Assembly: GCA_031296355.1 (NCBI GenBank) | Contig: JARLFX010000194.1 | Location: forward strand, 1 to 49,732 | Source of the DNA: Acidobacteriaceae bacterium | GTDB lineage: Bacteria > Acidobacteriota > Terriglobia > Terriglobales > Acidobacteriaceae | DNA: 49,732 nt | Direction: 5' to 3' | In this document: piece after piece, positions 1 through 7,649 of the stretch | How the letters are laid out: every line of letters begins with the position of its first letter | Numbering within the stretch: position 1 is the stretch's first letter | Notes under the pieces: model-generated | Database searches by the model: none | The model's input: the letters and a program-made list of their open reading frames with translations, nothing else | Told to the model about the DNA's origin: nothing | Translations under genes and position numbers: made by a program

Positions 1-35
1 ACCGCCTGGCTGACGTGGTAGCCATCGCCTGACTT

Positions 36-69
36 TTTGCATCTGGCCCCCATGGGGGCCAGATGCAAA
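36..69. repeat. Perfect 34-bp palindrome
   Basis: Positions 36-52 are the exact reverse complement of positions 53-69, with a CATG centre flanked by C and G runs. It lies just after a stop codon in frame 3 (30-32) that ends an unidentified reading frame entering from outside the window. The T-run sits on its left side, so it is not a classic terminator for plus-strand transcription. It could be a recombination site, a REP-like element or a terminator acting together with Rho. The function is unknown. Confidence 0.75.
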
Positions 70-95
70 TCAACCTCAACCAACAACCTTCCTGA

Positions 96-371
96 GTCTC
101 AACCAATTCAGAAAGTGCGAAAAACTCTGGACACTACCATTGGGTCGAAAAAATTATCTCCGGAGACATCCCCCATCAGCGTGCCATTGCGGCCGAAACA
201 GGTTGGGATGAGCGCTATATAAGCCGACTTATACCGTTGGCTTTTTTAGCCCCAGATCTGACGGAAGCGATTCTCGAAGGAAAGCAGGCCAGCCATCTAT
301 CTCTTGAGCGGTGTGTGGAAAAGATTCCGGTCAATTGGATTGAGCAGCGGATAATGGTGGCAAAGGCATAA
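96..371 (+). pseudogene. Serine recombinase C-terminal remnant
   Basis: An open frame between stops at 93-95 and 369-371 encodes about 91 residues with no plausible start codon and no catalytic domain. From about residue 15 it reads WVEKIISGDIPHQRAIAAE, then ERYISRLIPLAFLAPDLTEA, and later KIPVNWIEQR. This is the pattern of the C-terminal end of large serine recombinases: a helix-turn-helix-like stretch followed by the conserved LAFLAPDI.EAIL segment. The resolvase and zinc-ribbon parts are absent, so this is a decayed fragment. It converges on the defence-like gene at 402-5810 and suggests that this zone was once carried by a mobile element. I am fairly sure of the family and cannot name the element. 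Confidence 0.6.
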
Positions 372-401
372 AGAGATCGAACTACGAAAGCAAGACGTGC
401 T

Positions 402-3400
402 CTAATTATCACAATTCCGTTCGATGCCAAGAATCCGAAACGTGCGCGGTTCCACCCCAACTAGGTGAAGAGTGACCTCATCACCAATTGTGGAACCGAG
501 CAGGGCTTGGGCGAGAGGTCTACTCTTGTGCAAAATTCCCTGCGAGGAATCCTCTCGCTCTGAGGTGATTTGAACCGTGAGAACATTATCTAGCTTGCGA
601 AGATCAGCGTATTTTACGGTACTGCCAATTTCGACCTGTAAATAGTCGCGCACATCGATTAACACATCGTTAGCTGCATCATCCTCTTGCTTAGCTTGCG
701 CGTCAGTTTCATGGCCCTCAATAGTCCATGCTTCGCCGGAAGCATGCTCCGGCTTCCAGGTGGCGCTGAGGTACTGTAAGAAGCTAAGTAGCTTTGCAGA
801 TTCTATATGGGGTGATCTAAACCAATCGGTTGACCAAATGCGCCAGATTCGGCCGCGCCAACCCAAAGCTTCGAGAATCTCCTGCCGAATGCGATCCCTG
901 TCTCTCACGGAGCGAGCTGAATGATAGGTGGCACCATCACATTCAATTGCAGCCAAATAAGCACCGGGATTATCCGGGTGCTTAACAGCTAGATCGATTC
1001 GAAATCCAGCGACACCTAGTTGAGCGGTAACTTCATATCCCTTTTGCTTAAGCATGTCCATCACGGATATTTCAAAGTCGCTATCCGGTTCATGGCCCGT
1101 CTCTTCTGCTGTTGTCAGAGACCCGGTGCGTGCAAACTCTAAATAGTTGCGGAGAGCTTTTGTTCCTTCTGGCGTCGTACCATCCATGACAATGTCTTCG
1201 GGACGCATCGATGTGTATAGTGCTATTGACTTCTTTGCGCGAGTAAACAATACATTCAATCGGCGCCATCCTCCTTGGCGACTGATTGGTCCAAAGTTTT
1301 GACGAACTACGCTTGATCCGTGAGCCTTGCCAAAAGTAGTTGAAACCAGAATGGCATCGCGCTCATCTCCTTGGACATTCTCCAGGTTCTTAATGAAGAG
1401 AGGCTGTCCCTCGGAAGTCCAGCGCTCTCGGTAGGAGTCCGCATTGGCGACATACTTCAGGCGTTCTTCAAGCAATTCGGAGATTAAATCCCGCTGTTTG
1501 ATGTTGAGTGTGACAACGCCAAGGGACTCTTCAGAACGAGTCGAGATATGTTCCACGACAGCGTCAACTACTCGTTTAGCTTCACGAGGGTTCATCTGAT
1601 TTTCGTATACTGCGTCAGACAGATACACAGCTCGAACACCTAACCTCCCGCCTTGTCCATAGGGAGACGGGAAAATGATTAGGTTGTCACGGTAGAAGTT
1701 ATGATTAGAAAACGCAATCAACGAATGATGTTGAGAACGATAGTGCCAACGCAGCGAACGTGTGGGCCTGAAATGCGAGGCGCAGACATCCAGGATGCTT
1801 TCTGCATCTGTTGTCGTAAATTGATCATCATCGCCTACCTGCGACATGTGCGAGAAAAACGATGTAGGCGGAAGCTGTTTTGGATCGCCTACTACAACTA
1901 GCTGGCCGCCTCGTGCGATAGCCCCAATAGCTTCTTCCGGTCTCAACTGCGAAGCCTCATCCATAATTACCAGGTCAAACGTAACGGCGCCGGGAGTCAA
2001 ATATTGAGCGACAGCTTGGGGGCCCATCATGAAGCATGGTTTTAGGCTCTGAAATGATTTACCTGCCCGCATGAGCATCTTTCTTACAGGCATGCGTGGA
2101 CGCTGCTGTGGCAGTAAATAGTTCAACAGTACCATTTCGGTCTTATCATTCACTCGAGTTCCATTGCCGCCGTACGGTGGCCGTGCCTTCCGAACGCAAG
2201 CGCTACTGATTGCTCGCCCACGAAGACTAATAATCTCTCTATCAAGGCGCTTGAACTCGTCTCGGATCTGGTTGTGCTTCAGGCCGGTAAAACTTCCAAG
2301 CTGTGGGGTATTTCTAAATGCAACACGGATAATTGAGGCGTAGGTGCAATAAGCGTATGCGGCTACCAGTTGATCGGGGAGTAGTTGTTTCTTTTCCAGT
2401 AGAGCTATGAATTCAGAAAGTCCAAGCTCCCTCACCTCTTTTCTGCGCTCTACATAAAGTGACCATGGAATCAAAAGTTCAAAACCTGCAACAGCATGGG
2501 TAAGGAAATTAATGAGTCTATCCGTATATTCCGCCAAGTCTTTCTCAAGAGAAATGCCGATACAAGCAGGCTGATCAAATTCTCCATGCCGTCGCATTTC
2601 CGATGCAAAAATTCTGTCAGACTCTAGGCCAGTAGATATTTTCTCCAGGAGGAGTTTGATCGTTAGGCCAGTGTTGACAGGGTGATTACTCGTCATAGCT
2701 TGCTTGATCGGATCTGAAAGATTGAGATGTGTAATGCTCTGGCCAATAAGAAGCGCCTGAATTGCGCTTGATGGACTGCTGTCGACTCCCGCATAGAGGT
2801 TGCCTATTAGCCTTTCGACTCTCGTGTTTTTCTCAATAGAAGTTCGAAGTCGTGCGCGATCAAGAGCTGCTTCGCAGCCCCTAATTATCTCGACAAGCGG
2901 GGCGTAGTTAGTCGCTTCCGATTCAAGCCATTCCAACTGAACATCCAGTTCGGCGGCTAATCCTTGGGTCTTGTTTAGAATAAATGAAATTGAATGCGAA
3001 TCAGGAGTTTCCTGCAGCCGTGTGAGGATGCCATCAATTGTGTCCAAAGCCGAGGCAATTGCAGTGAGACTGTGTTTTATAGGGATAAGCTCTCGCCGTA
3101 GAGCTCTTGCTTGTTCTGCATTCAAACTTGCAGGATCAAACAGCGCCACCCGAGAATTTTCCATCGCGGCAATCACAGAGTGATTCCATTGAGCCAATAT
3201 CAAGAAACCATCAAGAGCCGGTGGATCGGAGGGGGCTGGAAAGCCCAAAAAAAGCTGCCACGCCGGGTCACATTTCCACCGTTCTATTTGCTCTTGTAGG
3301 AGCCGGACTTGTTCAAGTTGTTGCAATCGAGTGTTTGCCGCAGTCCTCCGCTTATTTTTTTGAATAGATTTATGTAGTGACACTGCTGAACGATATCGAC

Positions 3401-5810
3401 TCTGGAATACCCTGTACCACGCACTGCCTTCTCTGAGCGTGCGTATGGCAACGTTGATTGATTCAATTACAGGAAGGGCATCCGTGTAGATATGATCATT
3501 GAGTTTGCTGCGCAGATTGACCCACTCGTTTTGCTTTGCCATCAGGGATTCAATGGCCTGTGCCGATCGCTCACGCCCCAAGCCAGGAGTCTGTAAATGC
3601 AAGTGCTCCTCGGGAGATTCGATGACAAGTGTGATCAATTGCTTAAGTGTGATGAGATCCTGGCGCGTGCCACTAAACGGAATTCCGCGGTGCTCGGCAA
3701 AATTAGTGATGGCGCTAAGTGCAGCAGTTAGAAGGTTGATTTGATCCGTAAGGGACCGTTCTAGTTCGCGAAGTGCAGAGATGTTGCCGAGTTCGACACC
3801 CAACTTGGATGCATTACGAGATAAAGTCATTAGTGCGTTTAGACGGGACTCAGTTGCTGACGATTCGGATTTGATGGCGCGTTGTACCAGGCCTGCGGCT
3901 GTGTGATACGACTTGAGCTCATTATCGAAACTCGCAAGTGCTGTATGGGCAGATTGTCCTGTTTTATCTTCTTCGAAAAAACCTGGAACCAAGTGTAGCG
4001 GTAGATCTGACGGGACTGATGAAAGGAACTTATCTAGAATGGCGACTTGGGTAGCTGTAGAGTCGCTAGTTATGCCAGTAAGAACTCCACCGACGGTTGC
4101 ATAGAGGCTGAGTGCATCTTCGTGAAGGCGAGTTGCCCAATCAAGTGCTGCTTGGAATAGATTGGCAAGTCGAACTTCGTCGCCCGGTACCAGATGCTCA
4201 GGAAAGAATCCCCAGAAAGTGCTCGCTTCATCAAATCCACCGATAGATTTATGCTGTGAGCTTAAATATCCGAGGCAGTCCATGCGGCGAGATAGCTCAT
4301 ACTCTGAAATTAGTGCTGCGTCCGGTATGACAATCTGACTCAGTAATGCGTCTAGCCCACTGCAGGAAACTCGGTAGGCCTCTGCTCGCCACATAATCTG
4401 GTGTAGGGTCTTCCCAAACGAATTATGAATAACCGAATTTATAAGTTCCGAATATGCCTTCAAATCACCGCGGTGGGTCTCAAGCTGTTGCTGTAATCGC
4501 GGGAGCTCTGCTGGAGGGGCCGCAGTGAAATCGATTCGTTTAGCGATTTCGTCGAGCACACGCCTTTTGTTCGTTTTGTTGCTATGGAGCTCAAGAACAA
4601 AAGAATCTAGACCAGCCATTTGCAGCCTATTCTTAACTACTTCGAGGGCAGCTAGCTTCTCGGCAACAAATAAAACCGTTTTGCCCTCTGCCAAACATGC
4701 CGCAATGAGGTTTGTGATGGTTTGGGACTTGCCGGTCCCTGGAGGGCCTTCTATAACCAAATTCTTCTTGAGAGATAGAACATCAATCAATGCGCTGTGC
4801 TGGGAGCTATCGGCGTCAAACACAAGGGGAATCGTTACACCCGGCTCTTCCTCCACTGCATGTTCTTCGGCAGAGCTGGTTCCATCCCAGGTGTCGCTTG
4901 CAGTGCCCTCAAATACTTCCCGTACGATTGGATGATCAATCAGGTCATTATGTTCGCCATTCTGTGGCCACTTCGTGGGATCAAGATCTCTTACCAGAAG
5001 CATGTTTGAGAAGCTCAATAGGCAGAGCGAGATTCTATTTCTGAATGCAAAACGTGGCTGTGATCGAATCAATCGATTGATCTGTGCAAAATACGCACCA
5101 ACATCTATCTGTTCTTCGTCCAGGTAGGGAAGCGTCATTCCAAAGTCATTCTTGAGTTTTTCCCGTAGCGAGAGGTTTTCCGAAATATCATCTCCGGTAT
5201 ATTGCAGCAAATAAGACCGGGTTCCTGCTGTCTCTCGCTTCAAAAACGTCACAGGGATGCAAATCAGTGGCGCTGCAAAAGCTTTATCGCTATTTCGCTG
5301 GTCAGGGAACTCAAGAAACCCGAGGACCAGAAATAGCATGTTGGCCCCAGTCTCTTCTATCGCCAACACGGCTTCTCTTTCGATCTTGCGGCAATGTTTT
5401 GCCAAATCGTCAGGGTATAAGAGGACGCGAAGGTGGGAATGTCGGCCGTGTCCGTCACCTTCCGGTAGGTCATAGCTGATAGAAATTCCTTGTTTTGTTG
5501 CCCATTCTTTCGGATCGGGCCGTTGCTGGCGGCCATTTTTATCGATCCATTCCACCGTTTCAGGATCTTGGAGGCCGGCAATCGGGATTGTGACTCTATT
5601 GTTGGCTTCAACGAGCTTCTGGTAGACGTCTATGCAGTTCCCTTCAATAAACTGCATAGAGCGTCCAGACGTATGTTTGAAATTAATGAGTCGGTTGCGC
5701 CCAGATAGATCGAGGAGCTTTAGGCGAAGTTGCTCCAATGCTGAACAGAGCACACTTCGGGATTCGGCAGATATGTGTTTTGACGGCCTGATTGATGGAT
5801 CTGTGCTCAT
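402..5810 (-). CDS. Hhe-like defence protein: DUF4011, SF1 helicase, Vsr-like nuclease
   Basis: A protein of about 1802 residues, numbered here from the ATG at 5808-5810. A GTG at 5930 and an ATG at 5906 are in-frame alternatives that would add 40 or 32 residues unlike the family start. The N-terminal part has the DUF4011 signature LKLLDLSGRNRLINF. A P-loop GPPGTGKSQTITN follows at about residues 355-367. A long helical middle comes next, then a Walker B region (DEASQLRPEEA, about 1284) with GDPKQLPPT, and late helicase motifs. At about 1600-1665 lies a Vsr/MTES-type nuclease fold (RIDLAV, then ECDGATYHSA and RDRIRQEILEALGW). The last 80 residues resemble the GreA/GreB C-terminal domain. DUF4011-helicase-Vsr proteins are known anti-phage effectors (Hhe). 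They presumably act alone in the cytoplasm by unwinding and cutting foreign nucleic acid. No partner gene is adjacent. Codon use looks more AT-rich than in the carbohydrate genes, which fits horizontal transfer. Confidence 0.85.
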   Translation of the reverse strand: MSTDPSIRPSKHISAESRSVLCSALEQLRLKLLDLSGRNRLINFKHTSGRSMQFIEGNCIDVYQKLVEANNRVTIPIAGLQDPETVEWIDKNGRQQRPDPKEWATKQGISISYDLPEGDGHGRHSHLRVLLYPDDLAKHCRKIEREAVLAIEETGANMLFLVLGFLEFPDQRNSDKAFAAPLICIPVTFLKRETAGTRSYLLQYTGDDISENLSLREKLKNDFGMTLPYLDEEQIDVGAYFAQINRLIRSQPRFAFRNRISLCLLSFSNMLLVRDLDPTKWPQNGEHNDLIDHPIVREVFEGTASDTWDGTSSAEEHAVEEEPGVTIPLVFDADSSQHSALIDVLSLKKNLVIEGPPGTGKSQTITNLIAACLAEGKTVLFVAEKLAALEVVKNRLQMAGLDSFVLELHSNKTNKRRVLDEIAKRIDFTAAPPAELPRLQQQLETHRGDLKAYSELINSVIHNSFGKTLHQIMWRAEAYRVSCSGLDALLSQIVIPDAALISEYELSRRMDCLGYLSSQHKSIGGFDEASTFWGFFPEHLVPGDEVRLANLFQAALDWATRLHEDALSLYATVGGVLTGITSDSTATQVAILDKFLSSVPSDLPLHLVPGFFEEDKTGQSAHTALASFDNELKSYHTAAGLVQRAIKSESSATESRLNALMTLSRNASKLGVELGNISALRELERSLTDQINLLTAALSAITNFAEHRGIPFSGTRQDLITLKQLITLVIESPEEHLHLQTPGLGRERSAQAIESLMAKQNEWVNLRSKLNDHIYTDALPVIESINVAIRTLREGSAWYRVFQSRYRSAVSLHKSIQKNKRRTAANTRLQQLEQVRLLQEQIERWKCDPAWQLFLGFPAPSDPPALDGFLILAQWNHSVIAAMENSRVALFDPASLNAEQARALRRELIPIKHSLTAIASALDTIDGILTRLQETPDSHSISFILNKTQGLAAELDVQLEWLESEATNYAPLVEIIRGCEAALDRARLRTSIEKNTRVERLIGNLYAGVDSSPSSAIQALLIGQSITHLNLSDPIKQAMTSNHPVNTGLTIKLLLEKISTGLESDRIFASEMRRHGEFDQPACIGISLEKDLAEYTDRLINFLTHAVAGFELLIPWSLYVERRKEVRELGLSEFIALLEKKQLLPDQLVAAYAYCTYASIIRVAFRNTPQLGSFTGLKHNQIRDEFKRLDREIISLRGRAISSACVRKARPPYGGNGTRVNDKTEMVLLNYLLPQQRPRMPVRKMLMRAGKSFQSLKPCFMMGPQAVAQYLTPGAVTFDLVIMDEASQLRPEEAIGAIARGGQLVVVGDPKQLPPTSFFSHMSQVGDDDQFTTTDAESILDVCASHFRPTRSLRWHYRSQHHSLIAFSNHNFYRDNLIIFPSPYGQGGRLGVRAVYLSDAVYENQMNPREAKRVVDAVVEHISTRSEESLGVVTLNIKQRDLISELLEERLKYVANADSYRERWTSEGQPLFIKNLENVQGDERDAILVSTTFGKAHGSSVVRQNFGPISRQGGWRRLNVLFTRAKKSIALYTSMRPEDIVMDGTTPEGTKALRNYLEFARTGSLTTAEETGHEPDSDFEISVMDMLKQKGYEVTAQLGVAGFRIDLAVKHPDNPGAYLAAIECDGATYHSARSVRDRDRIRQEILEALGWRGRIWRIWSTDWFRSPHIESAKLLSFLQYLSATWKPEHASGEAWTIEGHETDAQAKQEDDAANDVLIDVRDYLQVEIGSTVKYADLRKLDNVLTVQITSEREDSSQGILHKSRPLAQALLGSTIGDEVTLHLVGVEPRTFRILGIERNCDN

Positions 5811-6056
5811 GAACAGTGACCCTCGCGCTTTTTCAGCAGGGAGATACCGTCTACCTGGAATGATCTGCCTAATCTCTTGTGCCCGCGAATAGCCAGTGTA
5901 GCGCATCCTGAATTCAACCCACGCTCGCACGGCTTTGAAAGGGGAATAGCTGAAGCTACTGCTCGACTCTCTGGATAGAGAAAGTCGACCGCAGTTAGCG
6001 TATTTTTAGGGCTTAAATTCTATTGGAGAGATTCTCTGCCGATTCTCCAGACGCAG

Positions 6057-6082
6057 AAAAGCCCCGAATCCTCGGGGCTTTT
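6057..6082. terminator. Bidirectional rho-independent terminator
   Basis: AAAAGCCCCGA, a 3-4 nt loop, and the complementary CGGGGCTTTT form an 8-10 bp GC-rich stem with a T-run on each strand. It lies upstream of the minus-strand defence-like gene, so it does not end that gene. It would stop transcription arriving from either side and probably belonged to a gene that is no longer intact. Confidence 0.75.
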
Positions 6083-6093
6083 GCATTCGCTGG

Positions 6094-6316
6094 AGCAGGG
6101 AATCATCCCAACTCAAAATGTCTGGCGGTGGACGCAGTCCAGGGCGAACCCTGCTCCGGCAGCAATTCCCGATAACAGGGAAATTTACAGGGAAATCAAG
6201 ATTCTAAATGCTTCTCCATGGTCCAAAAAACCAGTATTTACGGGCACACTAGCGGCATTGGTCATTTTCGGAACAGGGAATTAATAGGGATGGATCAGGG
6301 AATGTACAGGGAATTT
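6094..6316 (+). repeat. Dispersed CAGGGAA motif array
   Basis: CAGGGAA occurs six times in about 220 bp, near 6096, 6174, 6187, 6273, 6295 and 6308, several times as ACAGGGAA(A/T)TT. The spacing is irregular (13 to about 85 bp), so this is neither a simple tandem repeat nor a CRISPR. In one forward frame the motif gives short repeated NREI/REIKI-like peptides, but stops interrupt it. I cannot assign a function. Confidence 0.5.
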
Positions 6317-6523
6317 TATTCCGAAATATGGGGTACTTGCGCCCGTAAGTTAGCTTTATTGTCTACAAAACTTGACCCTCGCGTTTGGACTCTATAGATT
6401 ATTCTCCATGCACACCTCTCGCATCCTCTTTGGTTGCGCCTTCGTCTCCCAGACGCCTGCTCTGCCCGGTCTTTTGAACCAGTGGATAGTTAGTGTAGCG
6501 CAGCTACCCCTGAGTTCAGATAG

Positions 6524-6554
6524 CCGACCATCTGCCGTAAAAACAGATGGTCGG
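6524..6554. repeat. 11-bp perfect hairpin
   Basis: CCGACCATCTG at 6524-6534 is the exact reverse complement of 6544-6554, with a 9-nt loop containing an A-run. There is no T-tail on the plus strand. It could be a terminator for minus-strand transcription only with poor support. It lies in the gene-poor relic region. Confidence 0.55.
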
Positions 6555-6684
6555 ATTCTAAATTCTCTTCACAACAATCCCTGCAGTTCTCTTAGAACAA
6601 AGCAGATGTGCTGATTCCAACTAGAGCACCTGTTTTTTTATTTTTTGGGCTGTAGTAGATTTTGTAAACGTCGGTGCCTCACAC

Positions 6685-6712
6685 TTCAACAAGGTTCAAC
6701 AAGGCTCAACAA
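6685..6712 (+). repeat. Three tandem 10-bp repeats
   Basis: TTCAACAAGG occurs twice in tandem and is followed by a degenerate third copy, CTCAACAA. It is too short for a CRISPR and there are no spacers. It may be a small binding-site cluster or slippage product. Confidence 0.45.
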
Positions 6713-6925
6713 CCGCATCGAATTCAGTGGCTGGAACTTGTTGATAAATGGTCGGCCCTAGTAGACGATTTTCGAACTTTCTGTGTTTAATGCGGAGCGA
6801 GACTTTCACGATTCGTGTCCGTCAGAGAGGGACATCAAAGCCTCGTTTATTGTCCATGCGTCAATAGTCAAAGTTCGTTCTGGGTAGATTTCTCTAATCT
6901 CAGATGCACAGCGTTCTGTGTAAGC

Positions 6926-7204
6926 TTCCCGAACCCTGCTGCGGATTTGCGGCAGAAGTTCTTTGCCGGGAAGCTATGCACGCTGACCATCGACGAGATG
7001 CAGGCTTGTGTCGACCGCACCGCTGGCTTCTCCTTCGCGCAGTTACAAGTGAGCTATATACTGGCTGGCCAGTTCGCCTACGACGAGGATCGGGACGTCT
7101 CTGGTAAAGACCTACTGCGTGTCGTGGAGATGCTCAGCGGCTCAATGCACAAGGTGGGGAGGCGGACAGAGCGCGGGGGGGGCAAGGTTGCTGACCCAGA
7201 GTGA
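6926..7204 (+). pseudogene. AAA+ ATPase C-terminal remnant
   Basis: The frame ending at 7202-7204 encodes FPNPAADLRQKFF, then LTIDEMQACVDRTAGFSFAQ and SYILAGQFAYDEDRDVS. This is the pattern that follows the second region of homology in AAA+ ATPases of the Cdc48/FtsH-like type: the 'PxxxxR' arginine-finger end followed by the small helical lid domain. No Walker A or B motif can be found upstream in any frame, and the sequence before residue 1 of the fragment does not look coding. I read it as the tail of a decayed ATPase gene. A frame open from 6815 may be coincidental. Confidence 0.45.
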
Positions 7205-7503
7205 GCGGGTGGCAGGACTGTGGACCGGGAATCACACTGGATATTCTGGAATGCTCAGTGTCGGCTGAGTGACTGTTGTCCCCATTCCAATTAGGCTGAG
7301 GCCTATGGGGATTAGTTTCTTTATCAGAATATCTTCACTGCACTTTTCGAGCCACCGGCCCAGAGCCGGGAACACTCCCGATGTCTGTTCAGGAATGGAT
7401 ACCGAACCGTAGAGCTGACGTATGATGCGGCTATTTCACGCTGACTTGGCACTCCTCAACTACATGAAAATAAACACCCTATATGGTTTGGAGTAGTTAT
7501 TTA
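7205..7503. other. Intergenic stretch, nothing recognised
   Basis: About 300 bp between the ATPase remnant and the conserved leader of the next gene. I see no coding signal. A weak interrupted inverted repeat (CCCCAT ... ATGGGG, about 7280-7311) is present. A TTGGAG at 7488-7493 followed by TATACC at 7509-7514 could be a promoter, but the 15-bp spacing is short. Confidence 0.3.
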
Positions 7504-7649
7504 CTGTCTATACCGTTAAGCACATGTACAGGGAGGATTTTGTCCGGTAGGGGGGGCTGACGTTGTTGGTATGGGAAACATCTCGTTCTATGCGGCGATT
7601 GAGCGCGAGCGATAGATGAGGTTCATGATGAATTTCAGAGAGACAGGCT
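7504..7649 (+). promoter_or_regulatory. Conserved 146-nt leader, copy 1
   Basis: This leader aligns over its full length with 26705-26850, upstream of the propeller lipoprotein. Shared blocks are CTGTC near the start, ATACCGTTAAGCACAT followed by TACAGG, GACGTTGT, ATCTCG, GCGAGCGATAG, CATGATGAAT and the purine-rich GAGAG before the start codon. The distance from CTGTC to the start codon is 146 nt in both copies. It is probably a duplicated promoter plus 5' untranslated region. Confidence 0.6.

Larger units (their letters stand above)
5931..6925. other. Gene-poor relic region
   Basis: About 1 kb without a convincing gene. It holds the upstream region of the defence-like gene, a bidirectional hairpin terminator at 6057-6082, six CAGGGAA motifs at about 6094-6316, an 11-bp hairpin at 6524-6554 and three tandem 10-bp repeats at 6685-6712. 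Short open frames here carry no recognisable domain. The stretch at 6020-6055, ending in CTGCCGATTCTCCA just before the terminator, resembles the acceptor end of a tRNA, but no cloverleaf can be folded upstream. Confidence 0.5.

Noticed and set aside
6020..6056. tRNA-like 3' end (CTGCCGATTCTCCA) followed by a terminator
   Set aside because: No anticodon or D arm can be folded upstream. At most it is a degraded tRNA end or attachment-site relic.
6081..6284. Small plus-strand frame of 67 codons over the CAGGGAA array
   Set aside because: It has no ribosome binding site or domain, and the repeated peptide pattern arises from the DNA repeats.
6685..6712. CRISPR-like repeat
   Set aside because: The units are 10 bp, directly abutting, with no spacers and no cas genes anywhere in the window.
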